Origin: an uncultured Cellulophaga sp. | Lineage (GTDB): Bacteria; Bacteroidota; Bacteroidia; Flavobacteriales; Flavobacteriaceae | Assembly: GCA_947492955.1 (NCBI GenBank) | Contig: CANLOV010000009.1 | Coordinates: 1-64,000, forward strand | DNA length: 64,000 nucleotides | Direction: 5' to 3' | Part shown: one piece after another, positions 17,966 to 25,669 of the stretch | Numbering within the stretch: the first letter of the stretch is position 1 | How the letters are laid out: each line of letters begins with the position of its first letter | Program-made: the position numbers and the translations under genes | The notes under the pieces: model-generated | Databases searched by the model: none | Seen by the model: the letters and a program-made list of their open reading frames with translations, nothing else | What the model was told of the DNA's origin: nothing

Positions 17966-18931
17966 TTACCCTAAAGAAACTCTAGAGAAAGTAGTTACAG
18001 ATACGTCTCCATAAGATTTAACGTATTCAGCAACACTTTTCTTTTCGTCTTTTATAAAGTTTTGGTCTAAAAGACATTGTTCTTGGTCTAATGTTGTGTT
18101 ATCAGAGATGAATCTTTCTAATTTACCAGGAAGAATTTTGTCCCAAATTTTCTCTGGTTTTCCTTCAGCTTTTAATTCTGCTTTAGCATCTTCTTGTGCT
18201 TTAGCTAAAACATCTTCTGATAATTGAGACATAGAGATATATTGAGGTACGTTCTTAAGTGTTTTTCCTAATCTACCTAATTCAATATTATCTTTTTCTA
18301 TTGCAGCAATTCTTGCTTCAGTTTCAGCAGCAACAAAGCTAGGCTCAAAATCTTTGTAAGATAATGTTGTAGCTCCCATAGAAGCTATTTGCATAGAAAG
18401 GTCTTTAGCTAGTACATCAGAATTGTTTACGTTAGCAGATAAACCTACTAAAGCAGCAATTTTATTTCCATGTACATAAGAACCCACAAATGGAGCACTT
18501 AATTTGCTAAATCCACCAATCTCAATTTTCTCACCTATAACACCAGTTTGCTCAATTAATTTTTCTTGAACAGAAATACCGTTAAAATCTGCAGCAAGTA
18601 AATCTTCTTTGTTTTCAAAGTTAATTGCAAGGTCTGCAATTTCATTAGCTAAGGCAACGAAAGAATCATTTTTAGCAACAAAATCAGTTTCGCAATTCAA
18701 TGAAATTGCAACACCTGTAGTGTTGTCTGCATTTATTTTTACAACAGCAGCACCTTCAGAAGAATCTCTGTCTGATCTTTTAGCAGCAACTTTTTGTCCT
18801 TTTTTACGTAGAACTTCAATTGCTTTGTCAAAATCTCCTTCAGCTTCAACTAAGGCTTTCTTGCAGTCCATCATTCCTGCACCTGTTGCTTTTCTTAATT
18901 TATTTACTTCTGCAGCAGTAATTTTTGCCAT
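17966..18931 (-). CDS. tsf: Translation elongation factor Ts
   Basis: Guanine-nucleotide exchange factor for EF-Tu. At 321 residues it is slightly longer than the E. coli protein (283). The N-terminal UBA-like domain is diagnostic (TGAGMMDCKKALVEAEGD followed by KAIEVLRKKGQKVAAKRS). The core follows with the TDF motif in NCETDFVAKNDSFVALA. The C-terminal region contains GKPEKIWDKILPGKLERF, as expected. rpsB lies 95 bp upstream and the terminator at 17911-17943 follows. Confidence 0.97.
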   Translation of the reverse strand: MAKITAAEVNKLRKATGAGMMDCKKALVEAEGDFDKAIEVLRKKGQKVAAKRSDRDSSEGAAVVKINADNTTGVAISLNCETDFVAKNDSFVALANEIADLAINFENKEDLLAADFNGISVQEKLIEQTGVIGEKIEIGGFSKLSAPFVGSYVHGNKIAALVGLSANVNNSDVLAKDLSMQIASMGATTLSYKDFEPSFVAAETEARIAAIEKDNIELGRLGKTLKNVPQYISMSQLSEDVLAKAQEDAKAELKAEGKPEKIWDKILPGKLERFISDNTTLDQEQCLLDQNFIKDEKKSVAEYVKSYGDVSVTTFSRVSLG

Positions 18932-19026
18932 TTTATATAAGTTTTAATGTCTTTATAAAACTAAACAACAATCTGGAGTTTAATTTTAGAAGAACGTTAA
19001 ATTAATATTTAATTTACAATATGATT

Positions 19027-20076
19027 TTATTCTATACCTCCTTTGGTATTGTCTTGCCAAACCTTTAGTTCGTCCCATTTTCCTTCAGCCGCCATTTTAG
19101 CTTGCTTTGGCCAAGAACCAGGGTTTTTAGATGCATATCTAGAACCAGCTTCGGTTAATATTGCTTTTAAATCTTCTACAGATTTAGCTGCTAAATCAGC
19201 AAAAGTCTTAATTCCTGCATTTTGGAAAATCTCAGAAATTTTTGGTCCAACACCTTCAACTTTAGTTAAATCATCTGCAGTAACTTCTTTTGTTTCTACA
19301 GGAGCAGCTTCTGCTACTTTCTCTTTTGGAGCCTCTGCTTTTGCTTTTGGTGCAGCTTTTTCAGCGGCAGCATTTTGCTTTTCAGATTTACGCTCTGCTA
19401 AACCTTCTGCTATAGCATCTGTAACATGTGTTAAGATAGATTCTATAGATTTAGATGCATCATCATTAGAAGGGATAATGTAGTCTATTGGTCTTGGGTC
19501 AGAGTTAGTATCTACCATTGCAAAAATTGGAATATTCAATTTTAATGCTTCTTTTACTGCAATGTGCTCGCGCATTGTATCTACAATAAATAAAGCTCCT
19601 GGTAAACGAGTCATTTCAGAAATAGACCCTAAGTTTTTTTCTAATTTTGCACGTAAACGATCTACTTGTAAACGTTCTTTTTTAGATAAAGTAAGGAAAG
19701 TTCCATCTTTCTTCATTCTATCAATAGTTGCCATTTTTTTAACAGCTTTACGGATAGTAACGAAGTTGGTAAGCATACCACCTGGCCATCTTTCTGTAAT
19801 GTAAGGCATGTTTACATTAGCAACTTTTTCTGCTACAATGTCTTTTGCTTGTTTTTTGGTAGCTACGAAAAGTATTTTTCTACCTGATGCTGCAATTTTT
19901 TTAAGAGCTTCGTTAGCTTCATCAATTTTTGCAACTGTTTTGTACAAGTTAATAACGTGTATTCCATTACGCTCCATGTAAATGTAAGGAGCCATGTTAG
20001 GATTCCACTTTCTTGTTAGGTGTCCAAAGTGTACACCTGCTTCTAATAAATCTTTTACTTCAATTTTGCTTGCCAT
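19027..20076 (-). CDS. rpsB: 30S ribosomal protein S2 with C-terminal helix-hairpin-helix tail
   Basis: Residues 1 to about 235 are a normal S2 (VKDLLEAGVHFGHLTRKWNP, ITERWPGGMLTNF, LPGALFIVDTMREHIAVKEA, IFAMVDTNSDP). An Ala/Lys/Glu linker (about 236-264) leads to an extra domain at 265-349 beginning TADDLTKVEGVGPKISE and containing a helix-hairpin-helix GVGPK and a Trp-rich end (SWPKQAK...WDELKVW). The total of 349 residues is about 100 more than E. coli S2. A matching tail occurs on ActC in this window. S2 binds the 30S platform; the tail might contact RNA or assembly factors (inference). The leader at 20111-20147 can fold. Confidence 0.96.
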   Translation of the reverse strand: MASKIEVKDLLEAGVHFGHLTRKWNPNMAPYIYMERNGIHVINLYKTVAKIDEANEALKKIAASGRKILFVATKKQAKDIVAEKVANVNMPYITERWPGGMLTNFVTIRKAVKKMATIDRMKKDGTFLTLSKKERLQVDRLRAKLEKNLGSISEMTRLPGALFIVDTMREHIAVKEALKLNIPIFAMVDTNSDPRPIDYIIPSNDDASKSIESILTHVTDAIAEGLAERKSEKQNAAAEKAAPKAKAEAPKEKVAEAAPVETKEVTADDLTKVEGVGPKISEIFQNAGIKTFADLAAKSVEDLKAILTEAGSRYASKNPGSWPKQAKMAAEGKWDELKVWQDNTKGGIE

Positions 20077-20110
20077 ATTGTTGGACTAGTTTACGTTCCG
20101 TTGAATTAGC

Positions 20111-20147
20111 AATGATAAAGTGGCTGTGTATACAGGCCTGTATCATT
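20111..20147 (-). promoter_or_regulatory. Structured leader upstream of rpsB
   Basis: On the minus strand, outer stem AATGATA/TATCATT encloses an asymmetric internal loop (CA / ACTT) and an inner stem GGC(C)TGT / ACAGCC with loop ATAC. It ends 34 nt before the S2 start and also contains the 14-bp palindrome ATACAGGCCTGTAT (20130-20143). S2 represses its own operon in other bacteria through a leader RNA. That this hairpin serves that purpose here is inference. Confidence 0.45.
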
Positions 20148-20163
20148 TAGATGCTAAACTAAA

Positions 20164-20249
20164 TCCCAAAAAAAATGTTATTGTTCCTTTTTTGGGACAA
20201 CGACAACTTTGTTATAAATAAAATGAACCCTGAAAAAATATCCAGGGTT
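20164..20249 (-). other. Two inverted repeats between rpsI and rpsB
   Basis: Stem TCCCAAAAAA (20164-20173) / TTTTTTGGGA (20188-20197) and stem AACCCTG (20226-20232) / CAGGGTT (20243-20249). Neither is followed by a convincing T-run on the minus strand, so they may be partial terminators or processing sites rather than full stops. No TAnnTTTG promoter was found in the 250-bp gap, which suggests rpsB is read from the rplM promoter. Confidence 0.4.
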
Positions 20250-20326
20250 TGTTAAATGAACTTTTTAAACCCTAATACTTAGGATTTTATATTTAAATAC
20301 AGATAATAAATTCTGTATAAATAATA

Positions 20327-20713
20327 TTAACGTTTAGAGAACTGGAATTTCTTACGAGCTTTCTTCTGACCGAATTTCTTACGTTCTACCATTCTTGGGT
20401 CTCTTGTTAAAAGACCTTCTGGCTTAAGAATTCCTCTATTTTCTTCATCAAGCTCACATACAGCTCTAGATAAAGCTAAACGAATAGCTTCTGCCTGTCC
20501 TGTGATTCCTCCTCCATATACATTTACTTTAACGTCGAAGTTTTCTTCGTTGTTTGTTAATGCAAATGCTTGTTTTACTTTGTACTGTAAAGTAGCAGTA
20601 GGGAAGTAGTCGTTTAATTCTCTTTTGTTAACAGTAATATTTCCTTTTCCTTCAGAAACATATACACGTGCAACAGCAGTTTTACGTCTACCTATTTTGT
20701 GAATTACTTCCAT
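20327..20713 (-). CDS. rpsI: 30S ribosomal protein S9
   Basis: A 128-residue S9 with N-terminal HKIGRRKTAVARVYVSEGKG, the conserved YGGGITGQAEAIRLALSRAV and the basic C-terminal tail KFGQKKARKKFQFSKR that reaches the P-site tRNA. Its ATG overlaps the rplM stop as TAATG (20715-20711), giving translational coupling. It is the second gene of rplM-rpsI-rpsB-tsf. Confidence 0.98.
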   Translation of the reverse strand: MEVIHKIGRRKTAVARVYVSEGKGNITVNKRELNDYFPTATLQYKVKQAFALTNNEENFDVKVNVYGGGITGQAEAIRLALSRAVCELDEENRGILKPEGLLTRDPRMVERKKFGQKKARKKFQFSKR

Positions 20714-21168
20714 TACTTAAATTCTTTTAAGTTAATTGTTGTTGGTTTTTGAGCTTCTTGCTTATGTTCTGAACCAACGTATACTTTTAAATTACGAAAA
20801 AGTTCAGCTCCTAATCTATTTTTAGGTAACATACCTTTTATAGATTTTTCTACTACACGAGCAGGGTTTTTTGCTAATAACTCTTGAGCAGTTTGAAATC
20901 TTTGTCCTCCAGGGTATCCTGTATGACGAACATAAGTTTTCTTTTCCCATTTGTTACCAGAAAGAGCAATTTTTTCTGAATTAATAACAATAACGTTATC
21001 GCCACAATCTGCATGCGGTGTAAAGTTAGGTTTATGTTTTCCTCTAAGCATTTTTGCTACTTTTGAGGCAAGACGACCCAATGTTTCTCCTTCAGCATCA
21101 ACTAATAGCCATTGCTTGTCTACAGTTGCCTTATTGGCCGATATTGTCTTATAGCTTAATGTATCCAC
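20713..21168 (-). CDS. rplM: 50S ribosomal protein L13 (GTG start)
   Basis: A 151-residue L13 beginning (M)[15 protein letters not shown] from a GTG at 21168-21166, matching the usual Bacteroidota N-terminus and length. The body has [44 protein letters not shown] and [15 protein letters not shown]. An in-frame ATG at 21225 would add 19 residues, but that ATG lies inside the promoter -7 box (21222-21215), so the longer form cannot be made from that promoter. rpsI is coupled downstream by TAATG. Confidence 0.93.
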   Translation of the reverse strand: MDTLSYKTISANKATVDKQWLLVDAEGETLGRLASKVAKMLRGKHKPNFTPHADCGDNVIVINSEKIALSGNKWEKKTYVRHTGYPGGQRFQTAQELLAKNPARVVEKSIKGMLPKNRLGAELFRNLKVYVGSEHKQEAQKPTTINLKEFK

Positions 21169-21488
21169 ACTAATATATTTTTTTATTAACACTCTAATCC
21201 CGATAAACGGGCTGCAAATGTACACTAATTAACTTGAAATACAAATGGTTATTTTGTTTTTTTTGTAATAATGTGTTTTCATGTTGATGGCATAAAAGTA
21301 CAAAGGTTCTCTTACCATATAATTTAACTGAATTCTAATACAGTTGGTATAATGAAATAAGGTCTTTTTGTTTTACGCATTTGTAATCAATATGTGTGTA
21401 TAAATGAAATTATAGTTTCTTTTATATTTTAAAGATTATGGTTATGTGAGTTATTTGTGCGATTTTTGTATTTTAAAGATAAAACATA
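21169..21488. other. Intergenic region between rplM and lipoprotein gene
   Basis: 320 bp without a gene. The left end holds the rplM 5' leader (21169-21214) and its promoter (21215-21245). The remaining roughly 240 bp is AT-rich; I see no ORF, RNA gene or clear hairpin, and no strong TAnnTTTG promoter for the downstream plus-strand lipoprotein. Confidence 0.6.
21215..21245 (-). promoter_or_regulatory. Bacteroidota-type promoter of the rplM operon
   Basis: On the minus strand, TTTG (21245-21242), exactly 19 nt, then TACATTTG (21222-21215), a full match to the phylum consensus TTTG-N19-TAnnTTTG. It lies 46 bp before the GTG start of L13. Position before a ribosomal protein operon strengthens the call. 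Confidence 0.85.
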
Positions 21489-21962
21489 TTGGAAATGAAA
21501 AAAATAGTATATTTATTTAGTATAATTATGATTGCAATTTCTTGTTCTTCTGATGGGGGAGAAGTAGAAAAAAAGACAAGTAATTTGGAGGGTGTTTGGG
21601 AATTGACAGGAGTAGAGGTCTCTGATACAGCAGAAGGAGAGTTAAGAGCGGCAAAATTAATAGCAGATATATTAATTAATAGTGGATGTAACTTGTTCAC
21701 TTTTACTTTTAATAGTGATGGGACTTTGGAAACTGAAAGTAGGCTACCTCATATAGTCCCTTCTTTAAATCCAGACTGCCCTAGTGATGTGGATGTTGAG
21801 TCAGTAACATGGATTTTAGAAGGAGACCAGTTAACAACTACTGATAGTAATGATGATGTAAATGTAATTACGGTACAGTTAGAGGGTAATATGTTGACTG
21901 TAAATGGAGGAGATATTGAAGATACTTTTGCTGGTACAGAAGCAGTTTTTACAAAAAAATAG
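21489..21962 (+). CDS. Lipocalin-like lipoprotein (copy 1)
   Basis: A 157-residue lipoprotein with signal peptide 1-16 and lipobox MIAISC, Cys at 17, followed by SSDGGE. The mature domain has the short-lipocalin start LEGVWELTGVEVSD and later strands CNLFTFTFNSDGTLETES, VTWILEGDQLTTT and TVQLEGNMLTVNGG, an all-beta pattern with Gly/Asp turns. The next gene has the same size, lipobox and motif order and a near-identical terminator, so the two look like an old tandem duplication. Ligand unknown. The acidic residues after the Cys could be a surface-export signal. Confidence 0.8.
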   Translation: MEMKKIVYLFSIIMIAISCSSDGGEVEKKTSNLEGVWELTGVEVSDTAEGELRAAKLIADILINSGCNLFTFTFNSDGTLETESRLPHIVPSLNPDCPSDVDVESVTWILEGDQLTTTDSNDDVNVITVQLEGNMLTVNGGDIEDTFAGTEAVFTKK

Positions 21963-21984
21963 TAATACAATATAATGTAATATA

Positions 21985-22019
21985 AAATCCTCTTTGGTTT
22001 GTGCCTTAGAGGATTTTTT
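21985..22019 (+). terminator. Terminator after lipoprotein copy 1
   Basis: Stem AAATCCTCT (21985-21993) / AGAGGATTT (22008-22016), extended by a TGG/CC pairing inside, then a T-run. The arms match those of the next terminator at 22631. Confidence 0.88.
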
Positions 22020-22103
22020 GTTTATACAAGAATATAATATATAAGTGAACTACACGTTATTAGTTTCAACCAAATTTTATTATAAACTTAAAACTTAAAA
22101 AGA

Positions 22104-22610
22104 ATGAAGAAATTATTATTACTATTTATGGCAAGCGCAACATTCTTTTCTTGTTCTTCGGATAAAGACGAAGAGCAAATGGAAGAACAATTAACAGGAG
22201 TAGCAAGTATTGTTGGCGACTGGGAATTTGCAGAGTTAAGTGAGGATGGAGCTACAGCAAGTGTAAAATTAACTAAAGATATTTTAACAAAATTAGTTGC
22301 AGATGGTTGCGATTTAGCTTTGTTAGAATTTAAGGATGATAATACTCTAATATCAAGTATAAAAGATCATACGCAAACAGGAAGAGATGTAAAACCAGAT
22401 GGTACAGGTCTTTTAATAGAATGCCCAGAGTTTATTAATGTAGAAACAAATGTGTGGAGTATGAATGAGGGTAAGTTAACTCTTAAAGGAGAGAATGAAG
22501 AAGAAATTACTTTAGATGTAGAATTAACTGAGGAGAAATTAATCTTACCAGGTGAATACTTAGATAAGGATAACTTAAAAGGGACTAAAATAATTTTCAA
22601 GAAAAAATAG
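22104..22610 (+). CDS. Lipocalin-like lipoprotein (copy 2)
   Basis: A 168-residue lipoprotein with signal peptide 1-16, lipobox TFFSC and Cys at 17, then SSDKDEEQMEE, an acidic stretch of the kind that sends Bacteroidota lipoproteins to the cell surface. The domain parallels copy 1: IVGDWEFAELSEDG, CDLALLEFKDDNTLISS, NVWSMNEGKLTLKGENEE and a closing KGTKIIFKKK, compared with copy 1 AGTEAVFTKK. No catalytic motif is seen and the function is unknown. It is convergent with polA across the shared terminator 22631-22668. Confidence 0.8.
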   Translation: MKKLLLLFMASATFFSCSSDKDEEQMEEQLTGVASIVGDWEFAELSEDGATASVKLTKDILTKLVADGCDLALLEFKDDNTLISSIKDHTQTGRDVKPDGTGLLIECPEFINVETNVWSMNEGKLTLKGENEEEITLDVELTEEKLILPGEYLDKDNLKGTKIIFKKK

Positions 22611-22630
22611 AAAATAATATTTATTTATAT

Positions 22631-22668
22631 AAATCCTCTTTAGAAACTTCTAAAGAGGATTTTTTTTT
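22631..22668. terminator. Bidirectional terminator between lipoprotein copy 2 and polA
   Basis: A 14-bp perfect stem AAATCCTCTTTAGA (22631-22644) / TCTAAAGAGGATTT (22649-22662), 4-nt loop and T-run to 22668. The outer nine bases are identical to the terminator of copy 1. Confidence 0.93.
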
Positions 22669-22671
22669 GTT

Positions 22672-25512
22672 TTAATGCGCTACCAACCAATTTTCGCCAA
22701 GCCCTAATTCTACATCTAAAGGAACTGCAAGTTGGTAAGCATTTTCCATTTCTGTTTTAATTAGAGTTTGCATTTCTTCTAGCTCTGGTTTGTATACGTC
22801 AAAAACTAATTCATCATGCACTTGTAATAACATTTTAGTTTTGTAATTGCTGTTTTTTAATTTTTTATGAATATTAATCATAGCAATTTTAATAATGTCT
22901 GCAGCACTACCTTGTATAGGTGCATTTACTGCATTACGTTCTGCTGCGCCACGAACAATGGCATTATTACCATTAATATCTTTTAAGTAACGACGACGAC
23001 CTAAAACGGTTTGTACATATCCATTATCGCGAGCAAAATCTACTAGTTCGCTCATATAATTACGTAGCTTAGGGTAAGTTTTGTAATAGGTGTCTATTAA
23101 TTCCTTTGCTTCGGCTCTAGATAAGTCGGTTTGGTTGCTTAATCCAAAAGCAGAAACACCATATATAATTCCAAAGTTTACAGTTTTGGCATTGCTTCGT
23201 TGTTCTCTGGTAACGTCATTAATAGCAACATTAAAAACTTTAGATGCTGTTGAAGTGTGAATGTCTTCTCCGTTTTTAAAAGCTTCAATCATAGTAGTTT
23301 CATCACTTAAAGCCGCAATAATACGAAGTTCTATTTGGGAGTAATCTGCTGCTAATAAAGTATAATCCTCATTTCTAGGAACAAAAGCTTTTCGTACTTG
23401 TCTTCCGCGCTCTGTTCTAATAGGTATATTTTGTAAATTAGGATTGTTGCTACTTAAGCGCCCAGTAGCGGCAACTGTTTGCATATAATCCGTATGTACT
23501 CTTTGGGTGCTTTCTTTAATCTGCTCGGGCAAAGCATCAACATAAGTGCTTTTTAATTTAGCAAGTCCACGATAATCTAATACGTTCTTAATAATTTCAT
23601 GGTCTTTAGCTAAATAAGAAAGTACATCTTCTGCGGTAGAATACTGACCTGTTTTTGTTTTTTTAGGCTTGTCTACTAGTTTTAGTTTTCCAAAAAGAAT
23701 TTCTCCTAGTTGTTTTGGAGAGGCAATATTAAACTCTTCGCCAGCTGCTTCGTAAATTTTAGTTTCTAAATTTTTTATATCAGTATTTAAATCTTCAGAA
23801 AGTGAATTTAAAAAAGCCTTGTCCAGGTTAATGCCCTCGAGTTCCATATCTGCTAAAACATGTAAAAGTGGAATTTCAATATCATTAAAAAGTCCATCTG
23901 TTTTAGCTTCTTTTAATTCGGGTTTAAAATGTTGTGCTAATTGAAAAGTAATATCAGCATCTTCAACGGCATACTCAGTTTGTTTTTCTAAAGGAACATC
24001 TCTCATACTTAATTGGTTTTTTCCTTTTTTACCAATAAGTTCTGTGATAGATACTGGGGTGTAGTTTAAGTAGGTTTCGGCTAAAACATCCATATTATGG
24101 CGCATATCTGGGTTAATTAGATAATGTGCCAACATGGTATCAAAACACTTGCCTTTAACGGTGATATTGTACTTGTGTAATACTTTTATATCGTATTTTA
24201 AATTCTGACCTATTTTTTCAATTTCTTCGGCTTCAAAGAAAGGGCGTAGTTGCTCAATAATTTCTTGTGCTTCATTTTTATTCTCTGGGAATGGTATATA
24301 AAAACCTTTACTAGCTTCCCATGAAAAAGCGATTCCTACTAATTCTGCAGTTAATGGGTTTAAGCCCGTAGTTTCAGTATCAAAACATACCGAGCTTTGT
24401 TTCATTAAGTTCTGAATAAATAATTTCATAGCCATACCAGAAGCAACACTTTGGTAAACATGTGCTGTGTCTTTTATGGTTTTTCTACTAGAAAATACTT
24501 CTGCGTTTTCGGGAGTATTAGAAATATCTCCTCCGAATAAAGAAAATTGACCAACGCCAGCTTCTTTGGTTGGTTGCTTTTTTGGAGTTACCTTTTCGGT
24601 ATTAGTTTCTTCTGTTGAGACTTTTTGGCTAAAAAAGAGTTTGGTGAATTGATCTTTAAGTCTTCTGAATTCTAGTTCTTCAAATATTTTCTGAACCCCT
24701 TCATTATCAGGAACAGACATTTTGTAGTTGTCTGCGTTAAAAGTAACATCGCAATCCAAGGCAATAGTAGCTAATTTTTTAGAAAGAAGCCCTAGTTCTG
24801 CATTTTCAATTACTTTTTCTTTCATTTTTCCTTTTAGCTGATCGGTGTTTGCTAAAAGTCCTTCCATTGAATCGTAAAGTTCTATAAACTTTTTGGCAGT
24901 TTTATCTCCAACGCCTGGTAATCCTGGGATGTTATCACTAGCATCTCCCATCATTCCTAAATAATCTATAACCTGCTCGGGGCGTTGTACACCAAAACGC
25001 TTCTGTATTTCAGGAATTCCCCATATTTCTATACCATTACCCATACGAGCAGGTCTGTACATAAAAATATTGTCGGATACTAACTGCCCAAAATCTTTAT
25101 CGGGAGTTACCATAAAAACTTTGTAATCTTCTTTTTCTGCTTGCTTTGCTAGTGTTCCAATGATATCATCGGCTTCCCATCCAGGTAGCTCTACTACTGG
25201 GATGTGCATTGCATTTAGTATTTCCTTTATATATGGGACTGCAATTTTTATAGCCTCTGGTGTTTCTTGTCTGTTAGCTTTGTATTCGGGGAAAAGTTCT
25301 GTGCGTTCTGCGCTACCACCTTTGTCAAAACAAACGGCTATGTGGTCTGGTTTTTCTCTTTTAATAACATCAAAAAGAGAATTAGTAAAACCCATTATTG
25401 CAGAGGTGTCCATTCCTTTAGAGTTTATTCTTGGATTTTTAATTAAAGCGTAATATCCTCTAAAAATAAGTGCAAATGCATCTAGTAAAAAAAGTCTCTT
25501 TTGGTCTGCCAT
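22672..25512 (-). CDS. polA: DNA polymerase I
   Basis: Repair and Okazaki-fragment polymerase, 946 residues, with all three domains. The 5' nuclease covers 1 to about 290 (LFLLDAFALIFRGYYAL, ELPGWEADDIIGTLA, GLPGVGDKTAKKFIE). The 3'-5' exonuclease starts near 374 (CFDTETTGLNPL, NLKYDIKVLHKY and YAVEDADITFQLA); its acidic residues are kept, so proofreading is likely active. The family A polymerase includes LLAADYSQIELRIIAALS (motif A), RSNAKTVNFGIIYG (O helix) and LQVHDELVFDV (motif C). Convergent with the lipoproteins and divergent from the metallophosphoesterase. Confidence 0.98.
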   Translation of the reverse strand: MADQKRLFLLDAFALIFRGYYALIKNPRINSKGMDTSAIMGFTNSLFDVIKREKPDHIAVCFDKGGSAERTELFPEYKANRQETPEAIKIAVPYIKEILNAMHIPVVELPGWEADDIIGTLAKQAEKEDYKVFMVTPDKDFGQLVSDNIFMYRPARMGNGIEIWGIPEIQKRFGVQRPEQVIDYLGMMGDASDNIPGLPGVGDKTAKKFIELYDSMEGLLANTDQLKGKMKEKVIENAELGLLSKKLATIALDCDVTFNADNYKMSVPDNEGVQKIFEELEFRRLKDQFTKLFFSQKVSTEETNTEKVTPKKQPTKEAGVGQFSLFGGDISNTPENAEVFSSRKTIKDTAHVYQSVASGMAMKLFIQNLMKQSSVCFDTETTGLNPLTAELVGIAFSWEASKGFYIPFPENKNEAQEIIEQLRPFFEAEEIEKIGQNLKYDIKVLHKYNITVKGKCFDTMLAHYLINPDMRHNMDVLAETYLNYTPVSITELIGKKGKNQLSMRDVPLEKQTEYAVEDADITFQLAQHFKPELKEAKTDGLFNDIEIPLLHVLADMELEGINLDKAFLNSLSEDLNTDIKNLETKIYEAAGEEFNIASPKQLGEILFGKLKLVDKPKKTKTGQYSTAEDVLSYLAKDHEIIKNVLDYRGLAKLKSTYVDALPEQIKESTQRVHTDYMQTVAATGRLSSNNPNLQNIPIRTERGRQVRKAFVPRNEDYTLLAADYSQIELRIIAALSDETTMIEAFKNGEDIHTSTASKVFNVAINDVTREQRSNAKTVNFGIIYGVSAFGLSNQTDLSRAEAKELIDTYYKTYPKLRNYMSELVDFARDNGYVQTVLGRRRYLKDINGNNAIVRGAAERNAVNAPIQGSAADIIKIAMINIHKKLKNSNYKTKMLLQVHDELVFDVYKPELEEMQTLIKTEMENAYQLAVPLDVELGLGENWLVAH

Positions 25513-25669
25513 TTTAATAAAATTATTAGGGAGATAAAACTACAAAACTTATTTCGTTTCAGGGGTAGTTTTTTAGATATGTAAAGGACTTCATTAATTT
25601 TAGTTAATTATTATAGAAATTATACGTCTAAATAAATCAAAGAAATATCTTTACATTAAAAAGAAAGGA

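Noticed and set aside
19043-19483. 146-codon ORF antisense to the rpsB tail
   Set aside because: Ala/Ser/Phe-rich translation is the complement of the Ala/Lys/Glu linker codons; no family features.
20226-20249. Hairpin after rpsI as a strong terminator
   Set aside because: The stem is short and lacks a T-run on the minus strand, and no promoter follows for rpsB, so full termination there is unlikely.
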